NCBI RefSeq assembly: GCF_000003815.2
Contig: NC_049997.1
Span: 6,163,204-6,227,203, forward strand
Direction of reading: 5' to 3'
DNA length: 64,000 nucleotides
Origin: Branchiostoma floridae
Lineage: Eukaryota; Chordata; Leptocardii; Amphioxiformes; Branchiostomatidae
In this document: positions 36,621-47,900 of the stretch, piece by piece
Numbering within the stretch: position 1 is the first letter of the stretch
Layout of the letters: every line of letters starts with the position of its first letter
Position numbers and translations under genes: made by a program
The notes under the pieces: model-generated
The model's database searches: none
Told to the model about the DNA's origin: nothing
Seen by the model: the letters and a program-made list of their open reading frames with translations, nothing else

Positions 36621-38145
36621 TAAAATGAACCTTTCGGAATCGCACATGAGAATGCAGTTCCTCTAAGCTATGAAAACAAGAGTTCGTAGACCTCAGGCCT
36701 GCATGAAATGTATTGGGTTTCTGTAGACCTATTGGGTATTTTTGCCTTTTTGTCTGTGGTACGTGGTTGGAAAAATGAGCTTTTTACCGTGTTGGTTGTG
36801 CACCATGCAAAAGTCTGACTCTGAAATTCCATTTTCTGAATTTGTAAGTTTGGACATGGATGAACATTACTTATTTTGGATTTCTTAAGTATGTAACCAA
36901 CCACAGTACTTTGAAGTTGTTGAGACGCTACCTTTTTTTGTCTCAGATGGCCCATGTACATGTAGTTACTCTGTCACATGATATACTAATATCTTCCTAT
37001 TTCAATGTACTGACCTAATGCAGCTGCTAAGTCTCCTTGGTTTGTGTTCTTCCAATGATATTCATTAAAGATTTATTTCTGGGGTGTTATTCACTTGACA
37101 TCGGAATGTTACTTGCATAATTTGACCAATGATACTTTTATCTGTAGTTCCATAGACATTAGACAATATGAATAGTGGTAGCCCCCATGCAGCAGCAACA
37201 GTTAGTCCCCAGGGTGGTATGATATTCTCATTCAATCCATCCAACCCAAACCTAAATCTCCTGTAGTATCTAAGCCAAATTTAACAGCATAATTTACTAT
37301 GAAAAATGTCCTTGTCAATCCCATTTATAGACGGCAAGCTGCTGGCAATGTAGCCTGATTAAATCTCGCTTATAGCAGCCCGCCAAACATCCGCCGGCCC
37401 GCGGGGAGGGGCCAGTTACAGCCCTGGACAGCGGAGTTTGTGTTACACAGACTACTGGCAATGGAAGCTTTGAAAAGTTCAGAAGCTGTTGTAGTCAGAG
37501 CAAACACCCAGCAAACATCCCCGCAAACCAATGAGCAGTTGCTTAGAAGGGGAATTTCATCATATATTTGCCGCGACAAAATGCAACCAACGATACTGAA
37601 TTTAAAACAGAACAAAGCTAAGCCTCCACCACTTAACCCTGCCTGTACCATAGATTAAGCAGGCCCAAAAACCAAGCGAATATGACTAGCCCAAAACAAC
37701 AAATTACCTGTATACAGTATGGAAATGGCATTACCAAAGAAACAAAAAGAAACACAGGACAAATCATACACATACCTTTCTCTTATGCCCACACTCTATA
37801 CAGTTCTCCTCCACATTAGAAAATTGCATCTTCTTCTGTTTAAGTTCAAGTTCAACCATGATTGCCAACAGGGTAAAGGAGCTTGTACCGAAACTTAAAA
37901 CTCTGTACTATACAGCTCTAGAAACACCACAAAGAGTAATAAACAAACTCCAATTATACCTGACCAACAGATATATAATCTTGTACACTCCCGTCATCTG
38001 GCAAACTGTCAGTGCCACTAAGTAACCTGATACATTGAAGGTGGCCCAGGCCAGATGATGGTTCTACACCCAACCATAATCTGTTTTTAAAACCAAGCAG
38101 ATATTGGGAGGATGCCCCAACCACACAAAAACAGGATCAACCTAT
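36621..38145. other. Intergenic DNA, nothing recognised
   Basis: Several short open frames occur (36668-36961 -, 37440-37658 +), but none shows a recognisable domain or a splice-consistent extension. Confidence 0.4.
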
Positions 38146-38149
38146 ACAG

Positions 38150-38780
38150 TATCAAGTTCAAGCACTAGGAGGCCCAAAATCAAACCTGACCACCAGGACA
38201 CCACAAACAACTCACGTACCAAATAGCAACACAATGGTACCTTGCGTTCCGGAGATACAGCGCACGCCCCGTGCCCGCACAAAAGGTAACCTAAAATGTC
38301 AAGTTCAAGCACCAAGGGCGCCAAAATCAAAATAGAGCATTATTCAGCCACCGCCGACACATGTGCCAAATATCATCGCGCCAGCACCAGCCGTTCAGAA
38401 GATATAACTCCGGAAACACCCCTCTCGGACACAAAATTCGACCTGCCGGGTCAAGTTCAAACGCGACAAGGCCCAAAGTCAATCCTAGGCAACAGGCAAC
38501 AACCCCCCACCCATGCACCAAAAATCGTCGCAATCGCGCGTATCGTTCCGGACACACAGCACCAAAAGTGCCCCAAAAACACCAAAAATGCCACCTGCAA
38601 TGTCAAGTTCAAACGCCAGGAGGCCCAAAATCAAACCTGAGTGTTAGGCTACCACCCCCAACCCACGTACCAAAAATCGTCGTGCTCGCACCATCCGTTC
38701 ACGAGATACAGCGCCCTACATCCCCGGCTACCGAAAAGTTCCCACCAGCATCAAAACCATACCTGCATACATGCAGGTAA
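38150..38780. repeat. Diverged tandem array, unit about 150 bp, four copies
   Basis: CAAGTTCAA starts at 38153, 38300, 38452 and 38603 (147-152 bp apart). Each is followed by GGCCCAAA-TCAA and a later CCGTTC-GA-ATA motif. The period is near a multiple of three, so the overlapping open frames here are repeat products. Confidence 0.7.
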
Positions 38781-38869
38781 TGACCTAGGTCGGGGGGTGG
38801 GTGGGGGGTTGGGTGGGATAGAGATAGATTTTGGACACTTTTTATCTTCTGTCGGAAAGCAATTCCAAC

Positions 38870-39265
38870 ATCAATCTTTATGGATACAAGTTAACGAATT
38901 GTCAGAATCTACAACATGTATACTTTTAACCAGAACAGTGTTTTAAACGAGGATTCACGGCTTTACATGTCATCTTATACACAAGGGTTTATCTCGATGG
39001 GACTGAAGTGCAAATTCAAATACATCATGACATGTGACAATCCCCGCATGACAGACATAGGAAAATATATCAAAGAAGGTTTAGACATTAGAAATTCCTC
39101 CAATGATTGTAAAAGCCTCCAATAACTGTAAGAAATTTATCCCATACTACAACTTCTGTATTAGTTAGATAAGCGTTAAGTTATAGAACTGTAGTTATGT
39201 ATATGCCATACTTTGTACCCCGTACAATTGTTGTGCAATAAAACTATATTGTATTTCCATCAATT
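38870..39265 (+). mobile_element. 3' end of a non-LTR retrotransposon
   Basis: The frame to 39125 ends with KFKYIMTCDNPRMTDIGKYI and a short tail before a stop, the same C-terminal block as at 22.5 kb. The 3'UTR ends TTGTTGTGCAATAAAACTAT near 39250. It is 5'-truncated. Confidence 0.65.
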
Positions 39266-39519
39266 GTGCAAGCTCATCTCATCTTCCTATGCGAAAAAGA
39301 AAGTTGGTCCTATTCATTTTTCTCAAACCACACTGCATCCTAACTAGTCTAACCCAGAGGTGTGAGTAGAAAATTTGTGCCGAACTCTGTCAAAGTAATG
39401 CTGCATGGGAACTGTATTTTAGTTGGGTATCGCTAGGTGGGATCTCATATCTATATTGGGACACGACGAAAGTGCGGCGACTTTCGTAAGGTCTACATGT
39501 ATAACAGCTACTTACAGTA

Positions 39520-39840
39520 CAACTATAATAAACAACACATATATGGATATCTATAGGTATGAATAAATCAACATATAGGGTCTAGCTTGTCATTTACACT
39601 ATTGGTTCTATGGTATAAATATTCTTGGATATATTTGCCTACTTGTACACAGTGTGGATTATCGCCTCCCAGAATGTAGTTGAGTTTATCTATCGAACAG
39701 AGAGTGGCAAATTCTTTAGAACAATTGGAAAGTAATGTGAACAGCTCTGTGCGTTTGTCATAATATATATGAAAATACTGATGGCACACCAAAAGAGCAC
39801 AGTCGCCTGGTATGGCCTATGTCACATTTCCAAACCGGCG
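39520..39840 (-). mobile_element. 3' end of a related non-LTR retrotransposon
   Basis: The minus-strand frame 39568-39792 encodes LFTLLSNCSKEFATLCSIDK, then LNYILGGDN and VGKYIQEYLYHR before a stop, matching the family at 38.9 kb in the opposite orientation. The fragment is truncated at both ends. Confidence 0.65.
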
Positions 39841-39902
39841 TTTATTGTTTTGGAAACAGTACTCATGATTCACGATTTTCAACATATAGAGACAAGATGT
39901 TT

Positions 39903-40004
39903 GTGCCGGGAAGGTTTTTGTGCCGGGAAGGTTTTTGTGCCGGGAAGGTTTTTGTGCCGGGAAGGTTTTTGTGCCGGGAAGGTTTTTGTGCCGGGAAGGT
40001 TTTT
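39903..40004. repeat. 17-bp tandem repeat, six copies
   Basis: GTGCCGGGAAGGTTTTT starts at 39903, 39920, 39937, 39954, 39971 and 39988 with essentially perfect identity, suggesting recent expansion. Confidence 0.95.
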
Positions 40005-40127
40005 GTTCCTTATTCAAGTATGGTCTCCAGATGAATGTGCTAAAAATTCATTGACCAAAACTTGACAACTCTTTGGCAACTAGAGATGGAGCGCCGTGAG
40101 TTCGAACGCGTAAAAAAGCGGGCATCT

Positions 40128-41035
40128 TAGGGCGACCCCCGTTATTACCTTCGCCAAGAAGGTTATATTTTGGGTAGCGTTTGTTTGTATGTATGTATGT
40201 ATGTAGAAGACCAGAATAACTCGAGAACGCCTGGATGGATTGTATTGATATTCGGTATGTGAGTAGGTCTTGGTGAGACCTAGAAACGATTAGATTTCGG
40301 GCCCCCTAGCGACCTGTTATGGTACTGCAGCAGAACTTCCTGGTTTGATATCTCAAGTTTTGAACATGCTACGGCCATGATTTTTTAGTGGTAGATAGCT
40401 CTTGATGCCAAAAGTAGGTGGTGTATGTTTGGGCCCCCTAGCGGCTTGTTTTGGAACTGCAGAGCAGGTTTAGTGTCAGACTTTAAAAGGGAATAATTAA
40501 AAAAGAGGTTAACGAATTGTTATGATTTTTGGTATGTGGATAGCTTAAATGATGTTTCATATAATGACATTAATTATGCAAATATTTATCTAATTTGCAT
40601 AATTAATTATGATATTTTTTTAAACACGCTCAGTTCCATTATGGGACCAATGCAACATGTGACACCTGTAACTGAGAAGGAGAAGAATATTGATAGATAT
40701 ATATTATGCAAAATAGATACCTAATTTGCATAATTAATGAGAAAATGCTACAATTTTATTGTCGTAAATGACAGTAACTTCTTACTTGTAGCATTTGGAA
40801 GTTATGTACGGGTTAACACATCGTTGAACATTAATTATGCAAATGAGACCCTCATTTGCATAAATTATCAGAAAATGCGATAAAAGCCTTCTTTCTTAAC
40901 ATAGATTGTGTACGTCTGGTGTCTGGTAGAGGAGATGATCAACTGATACAATTTATGTAAATAAGAACCTTATTTGCATAATCAATGATAAACAATTAAA
41001 GCAGCAGTTGTAAAGAAAGGTAGGATTATTTGGCG
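40128..41035. mobile_element. Dispersed element with palindromic octamer repeats
   Basis: It starts near TTACCTTCGCCAAGAAGGTT, a phrase common to repeats of marine invertebrates. A GTAT microsatellite follows, and GGGCCCCCTAGCG-C-TGTT recurs at 40299 and 40431. From 40569 on, units of about 125 bp each carry a palindrome of TTATGCAAAT facing ATTTGCATAA (40569-40609, 40703-40739, 40829-40868, 40949-40988). No open frame supports a transposase. Confidence 0.6.
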
Positions 41036-41499
41036 AAGGTATGGGGTCGTGGAACTCTAGTACTGACAGTGCGAATCAGCGATCAAACTAACAATAGAGA
41101 GCCAGAGTCTGATGAAACACAGCAAGTAGTCTTCGTTTTTTTTTTCAGTTATTTAATATAGTGGCTTCGGTACGTTCGTTCGCATGTAAAGGTATCTGTA
41201 CAGTCAACTAGAGAAATGTATGAAATCCATTCCCAGATCTCTTTGCCGTGCATTAGCGGCCCCATGCGGTTTTGTCATGCATTACACTCCTTCAATATCA
41301 TACATGCATGTGTAACATGACAGGATGTGACATATAGTCATGACATTTCACCTCTGACCTGCCGCAGACATATCATTCCTGGGCGTCAACTAACAGACAA
41401 CGAATAATCTATTCAACGTTCTTCCCGTTTTTAGTGGTAACAATCGAAGTTATGAGGAAGGCGTAGCCCGCCAAACAAAATCGACACGGTTATTTATAA

Positions 41500-41920
41500 T
41501 TTGGAGAAAGGGAAAACGCTAGCGATGACTCATACTCTGAGCCACTGTAACGTGAAACCCTGCCTTTGTTGATCAACAATGAGCCATGCGTGACTTCGCG
41601 ACGGGCAGACATAGACTATAGCACCTTTTTAGCAAGAGATCAATACCTACACAGGCGATTTTGGCTACGTTAAGATTGTCAAAATCTTCGATCGTTTCGT
41701 CCCTGTGTTTCAGAATTTTTCACTGTGCTAACTACAAGCGATACGACTTGGAACGTTAAGGCTGAATGACTCAGAGTCGGGATATTTTTTGCCAGCGGCG
41801 ATTTCAGAGGGCGCGTCTCCTGTTATGTTGTGGCTGACGCAAGACTAATGCTATTATATTCCAACTCTAATTCGTCTGTCTGAGCTGGCAAGTGAAGCTG
41901 AGTTTTACCCCTGTGCCACC
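41500..41920 (+). promoter_or_regulatory. Putative promoter and 5'UTR of the membrane-TPR gene
   Basis: No TATA box is evident. Two perfect AP-1-type TGACTCA motifs lie at 41526-41532 and 41767-41773. The start codon at 41921 has a near-ideal Kozak context (GTGCCACCATGG). The transcription start is not determined. Confidence 0.4.
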
Positions 41921-44900
41921 ATGGAGGCTGCACTGTTCACTGTTGTGATAGGAGCGGTCTTGTTGGCCGCGATTTTCTCCGGAGTGTGGTATCGGCGGCG
42001 GGGGAAAGGGCTGCTGCGGTTTCAAGGTATGTGTAGCACACGGCTTAAGCTTAAAACATAATTTTGTGTTGTAACGTTATACATGTTTTAGACAGTTTCG
42101 TGTAAAGTTTCAGTAACGTCAACCTTCATTATGCCGCTGAGTCACAGTCCGTCACATGAAAAAACGGTGGAAGAATGTTTTGAACACCTGGATATTTGAA
42201 GTCTGCATACCGAGGGATTACCCATGCTGCACTAGCAGACCTCTTTAATTAAACCAATTTTAAGGTTTTTACACTTACCGTTTTCAATGTGTCGATCTTA
42301 TAGGGTACATAATGTTGAGGTTTGACCTTATATTTGTTAGACAAAAATACATTTTGTATGTGTAGCATGCTGCAGATTGTTCAAGATACGCATTTGTGGA
42401 TAGAAAAATATCAAATTTACTACACTAGACAATGCAGTATGCAATTTTATTTCAAAACATACATTGTTATCAAACAGAGGGTACCTATTAATTGGGCCAA
42501 TGGTTTCCGAATAACGGTAGATGCTATATAGGGAGATGCTATATAGCCCAAGGCTGTCAATGTAGGTTAGGAGTACAGCAGTTAACTGCTTAGTTAAGAA
42601 GCCAGTTAATTGCACAACGGATAACTGCACACTTCTGTTAATTGCACGAAATCCCAAAGTCCCGTAGTGATGTGGTCCAGCTGAATAACTTCGCTTTGTT
42701 GCACAATCCGGATAATTGCTCAAAATGTGCTGGCAAATGGGGAGTGCAATTAAACGGCTTCTACTGTACCCTCCAAGCAGAGGTCGAGTCGCGGAGACAT
42801 ACGAGGAGCGCGCCTGTAAATTTCCCGACTACTACAGCTGTATCTCCGCGACTCAACCTCTGCTTGCAGAGTAGACTAGGAGACGCATAAGAAGATGTTA
42901 AGAGTGTTTCATTTGTGAGTCGGTTTTCTTTTAGAATGCTATATATACTAACCACCCTGACAGCTTATGTTTTGTGGAATCGGTATATCTATATTTTGAA
43001 TGAGGTCAATGTTGTAACGTTTAATAAGCCATAAAAAAAACTAATAAAACCGTAATTTAGTGCCTGTCGCGTAACACAGTGTTTTGTGTACACATCAGGT
43101 AGCGGCACTTCCGGGTTGGTATTGTGTACATGCGTGACTCTCTCTAAATGATTCATGCTACGTGGAAAGTACCGAAAGGGGAAGGGGATTCCCCGCTAGA
43201 CGGAATGAAAGGGAAAGTGATGACATCATTTCTTTCGGTCATGGTTACAAATCTCATCATATGTTTAACCCTATTCAGACCGGGGGGGGGGGGGGGCTTT
43301 TGAGGCCTGCGCCAACTTCGATGTCCTATAACGCCAGAACGCCTTACGCTAAAGCCACCAAATTTGGTGAGTTTTCCTAAAATATTGTTGGCAACAATTT
43401 TACGAAGTTTGACAAATTTTCCATTTTTTCGTGTTGCCATGGCAACGTTTGCTGACAGGCAGTTTTGCCAAAAATCACAATTTTTGGTTCTAACAATGTA
43501 TTTTTCACATTTATTTGCTATATTACTGCTATTTTGTTACATAAATAAAATCTTATATTATTCAGCATATCTTTCATAATTATATATGCATAAATTATGC
43601 TAATTTGATGACGTCATCAGCCCAAAATCCAAGATGGCGGACCGTATGGCCAGATCAAGAATAACAAGCTAATTATCCCTTAAAATTTGTAACTACCTAG
43701 TATTTCTTCATCAAAAACCATCTAAATGAATGAATTTAATCTATTTCCATTGCCCTTTGTGATTATTTGTTGCCAAAAAAGTAGTTTTAAAAATTCAAGG
43801 TGGTGGATATTATATGGCGGAGCCTAACTCGTATCTTAGGTGTGCATGACGTCATTTTATGACGTCATTATGACGTCATCGATGTTGCTATTGGCAATAC
43901 AAGTCATAATAAACATTATTATTCTGTTATCTGCACTTGTTGTTACATTTTTGTAGTATAACTTGAAGTTTTCTGAGAATAACCTTTTTTCATGGGTCCG
44001 GCCAATATAATCAATTTGATGACGTCATAATTACGTCATCTTACGTCAACGTAACGTCAAACGTCAAGTACTCGTCAGATATTATGTCGATATCATGTCC
44101 TAACAATTTGGTGGCCCTACGGCACGCCGTTCATGAGTTAGAGGACTTAGAAGTGGAGGGCCTCAAAAGCCACCCCCCCCCCCCCCCCCGTCCAGGGATG
44201 ACCAAAAAAACCCGGTCTGAATAGGGTTAATCTCCAAACAGATGTTGGGTGAAAGATCACATTTTCTGACGGCCGGGCTTCTCTTAAATCAATAATATTG
44301 CAACATTTTACCTCACATCTTCTTGAAGATACCGTCGCATCTATTTATGTACTTAAAGGGGCATTCCACTCCAGAAGGGGGTGGTGTTTTCCAATAGATA
44401 ATGTGTCAGTGAATACATAATCAGCTGAATTTTTTGGAATTCGGCTTGGGATGAATTGCGCGATGTGTCTTTTGTAAAACAATATGACACTCACTAAATC
44501 CATGCAGACCCTACCCAGGCATTCCCTATACGTATAGACACTTTGTTTATCGTGCATATTTTTGGAATAAATGAGGATCGCTAAGCACGCCGAGAAGGCA
44601 AATTGCAAATAAGATACCAAAGAACACATAAGAAAACGAGATTTCTTAGCGATCCTGAATTAGTTTTGTAACCTTACCTAAAAGATTTGCATTGTATTTA
44701 GCCATAGGATTAATTAGATTAGAGGGTACTTGGGGAGTTAAGTAGAAGACTGAATGCTTTTGAGGCACGTGGAGCAACTGGATACTTTATTATATAATGT
44801 GAAGTAGTATGCATTTATTACTTTCTAAAATTAATATCTATCGGAAAATAACACTTCCGTGTGGAGTGGAATGCCCCTTTAATATGTCCTCTTCAGACAG

Positions 44901-47900
44901 CTGGGTGACCCGTCAACGTTTAAAAGTTGATTTCAAGGGGCCCAGCATACATGTAAACAGAAAAAGTCGTGTTACATTCAGTCAAATGAAGAAAATTTTA
45001 ATAAAACATCAATCAGTGGATAAAAGAAGTCTAACGCTTCAAAACAAAATCATTGTCCATTTTTCATTACTCAAAGTCTATAACTAGTTAATATAAAACA
45101 CGCTTGTAATAAAAACCCAAATATCATGCTAAGCTTATGAAACAGTACAGTCAATTCTATATACAGTCAAACCTGTCTATAGCGGCCACTCAAGGGACTA
45201 GAGAAATATGGCCACTATAGACAGGTGGCCACTATAGAGAAAATGTTGATCAATTGACCATAAGCAAGCTACACATGATTTCAATTCCCACTAATCTTTC
45301 TCACCAAGTAACATTGTCTCGATCGGTAAATTCACCGACAAAGATTTGCACTTTAATGCTCAAGGCATGCATACCTTCTGCTACCGCCAAAATGACCCTG
45401 TCAGGAACTCCAAATCCTCGCAAACTACAATTTCAAACTCGGTACAGGGTGACATAAGGCTGCAATATGGTTGCAATGGCATTGTTTCTGTATCAACGGG
45501 ACCGGAAATCGTGTGGCCGTGGCCGCGTTGGACAGGTGGCCGCTAAGCCTATTTCTTAATCATTACGAATCCAAGGGACCGACAAAAAGTGGCCACCATG
45601 GCCAAGTGGCTGCTATGCAAAGGGGGCCGCTAATACAGGTTTGACTGTATTGTATGATGATGAACCATAAACTTATGATGATCAATAGATGCTAATAATT
45701 TATAAAACGCCATGAGATGATAGAAAAACCGTCGCATCTACATAAAAGCATGCGTATCATTGTAAAATGACAGAAAACTCAGACATCATATCAAGCGTAT
45801 GACACAGCGGCACAATTCATTGTAATATTGATATGAACATAATTATCCACTGCTTCACTTTCAAAAAAAGAACATGTACGTATAAAGGTTCCAGCCAAGT
45901 GAACAATCTTTTTGTTGATTATAACAATTCTTTATGTTCAACTGTGTGCTGGATTTCCAGATCACAAAGTAACAAACATTCTGCCACAAATACTGTATTC
46001 TCAAGATTAAGGCACTGAGTGGAGATTGTGACTGATATTAGATTTGTATTATCTACGACGTTATAGATAAATCTGACCCATGAAGTCAACTTATGCTTGA
46101 AAAGACACAGAACGCACAAAACAAAACGCACAAAAACTCACAAAACATACTAAAAGTAACTCCTTATCATTGAAGGTATGATTTAAACGACAACAAAGCA
46201 CACAAAACGTCAAAAATCCGTTTTTATCTATGAAATTCGTTGAGCGATCTGTCAATGGGCTTATCCCCAAACCCCGCTCCCTGTTCGATCATGGTTCTAT
46301 TTCGAACGCTTACGACAAAAATAGCCATTTCTGTCCCGCTGTGGCAGTTTTTGACGGAGGTGTTCGAAATAGAAAAGGGGGTTCTATTTGTTCGATATGG
46401 CGTTCGATGGGATCGGTCCATTATTTGCTCGCCCTGCTGTCATAGCCGCTAGTGAAAAGGGAGCGTAATTGAGACTTTTGGTCGCTCAATGATTTAACCT
46501 CAGTTGAGCTCGTGAAGGCTCAATCCAAATGTAAACTTAAGTCGCTCAAGCAGAGAAGTGTTCCTTTCTGATGGCGTATGCACAATATCCCATATATTGG
46601 GAGGGTCCTCCATACTTAGGTGCGGAAAGAAAACTTCTTTTAATACTAGATTCATGTTAGTACCATGATCGTTAATGTCTTGATGCAATGAGGAGGGAGA
46701 AACTACATAGATGAGAGAATGGTTCTTTACAAGCTTCTCGGCTTGGTACAAAGTTTCCAACTCACTGAAAAGAACATCGGTTGGCGCACCTGCTAGATCA
46801 TGCAAATGAACCTCAGGACCTTCGTTGCCATTGGTCGCTTGTTGTACCACGTGACCAACGTTCTTATTGGTTGTTTGGTTGCCATGGATACCGAGTAAAT
46901 GTTGGGGTGGCATGTACGTGTGAAAATAGAAGATGTGCACTTTTTGTGTAGCGTTTTGCTGCCGCACTAGATGATGCAGGTGCAGTAAGGAAGGAACGAT
47001 TCCGCCTTGGTGCATAGCTCCAAAGAGAACACCACAGAAAACGTTACCGACTACAAATCCGACAAAAAGGAGTTTCTTTAACTTGCCTCCCGCCCAGCTG
47101 ATCTTGTTGTGATGGGCCAACACAAGAGGAAGGAGACACGGGGTGATGAACCTGGGTTCTTGGTGGGCGATTAAGGACAAGATGAAGATAGGAATAAAGT
47201 AGGATAGAAGGAAGAACATCTCAAAGTCAACGCCTTTTCCACAAGGGATTCGGGACAACATTTTAGTGTCATCAGCAGTTCTTTTTACTTGTCGTTTTTG
47301 GTGGGATTCATTTGAAGGTGCCTGAAGTTTGCTCTTTATTTGCGCTTTATTTTCACCTTCTTTAAAATGACCGAACAGTTTTGTGACACAAGCGGGGATG
47401 TTTGCAAACGCAAGGACGGCCAGGACACCAAACGAGAGTGGGGTGTTCACAAGGAGGTGAGTCATTCTTGGGTGCAAACCATGGTCCTTGACCTTGGACA
47501 TGTCCATGTTGTACCTTAAGAAGTTCAAAGGAGTGACAGTGAGGTTTTGAAGAAGACTTGAGGGTGACTGAAGGAATGTGTTCACAGTTAAGGAGTGGAC
47601 ATCGAGAGAGCCGAAATAAACGGAGTCACAGACGACAAAGATTATAACTGTCACTACTGCTCCTGGTACTAATTGTAATGCTTTTAAAGCCCCCTCCTTT
47701 AACCTCCACCCTTTGCTGTTGTAGAATGTCCAGTACAGCATCGGTACCAGAGCAAAGGCAGGGAATGTTGGACGATTGAAAACTCCTACTACGATCAGCG
47801 CTGACAACGGAACCGAATGAGAATTAGAAGAATGTTTCTCATGAACTAAATCGGAAGGTTTTTCACCTTTTTCATTTCTGGTTTTATGTTTTGGGCTGCT

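Noticed and set aside
38296-38946. Overlapping plus-strand frames of 101-139 codons
   Set aside because: They follow a 150-bp tandem repeat, with no conserved domain or splice context.
39817-40065. Cys/Phe-rich or Lys/His-rich repeat peptides
   Set aside because: Six copies of a 17-bp repeat read in different frames.
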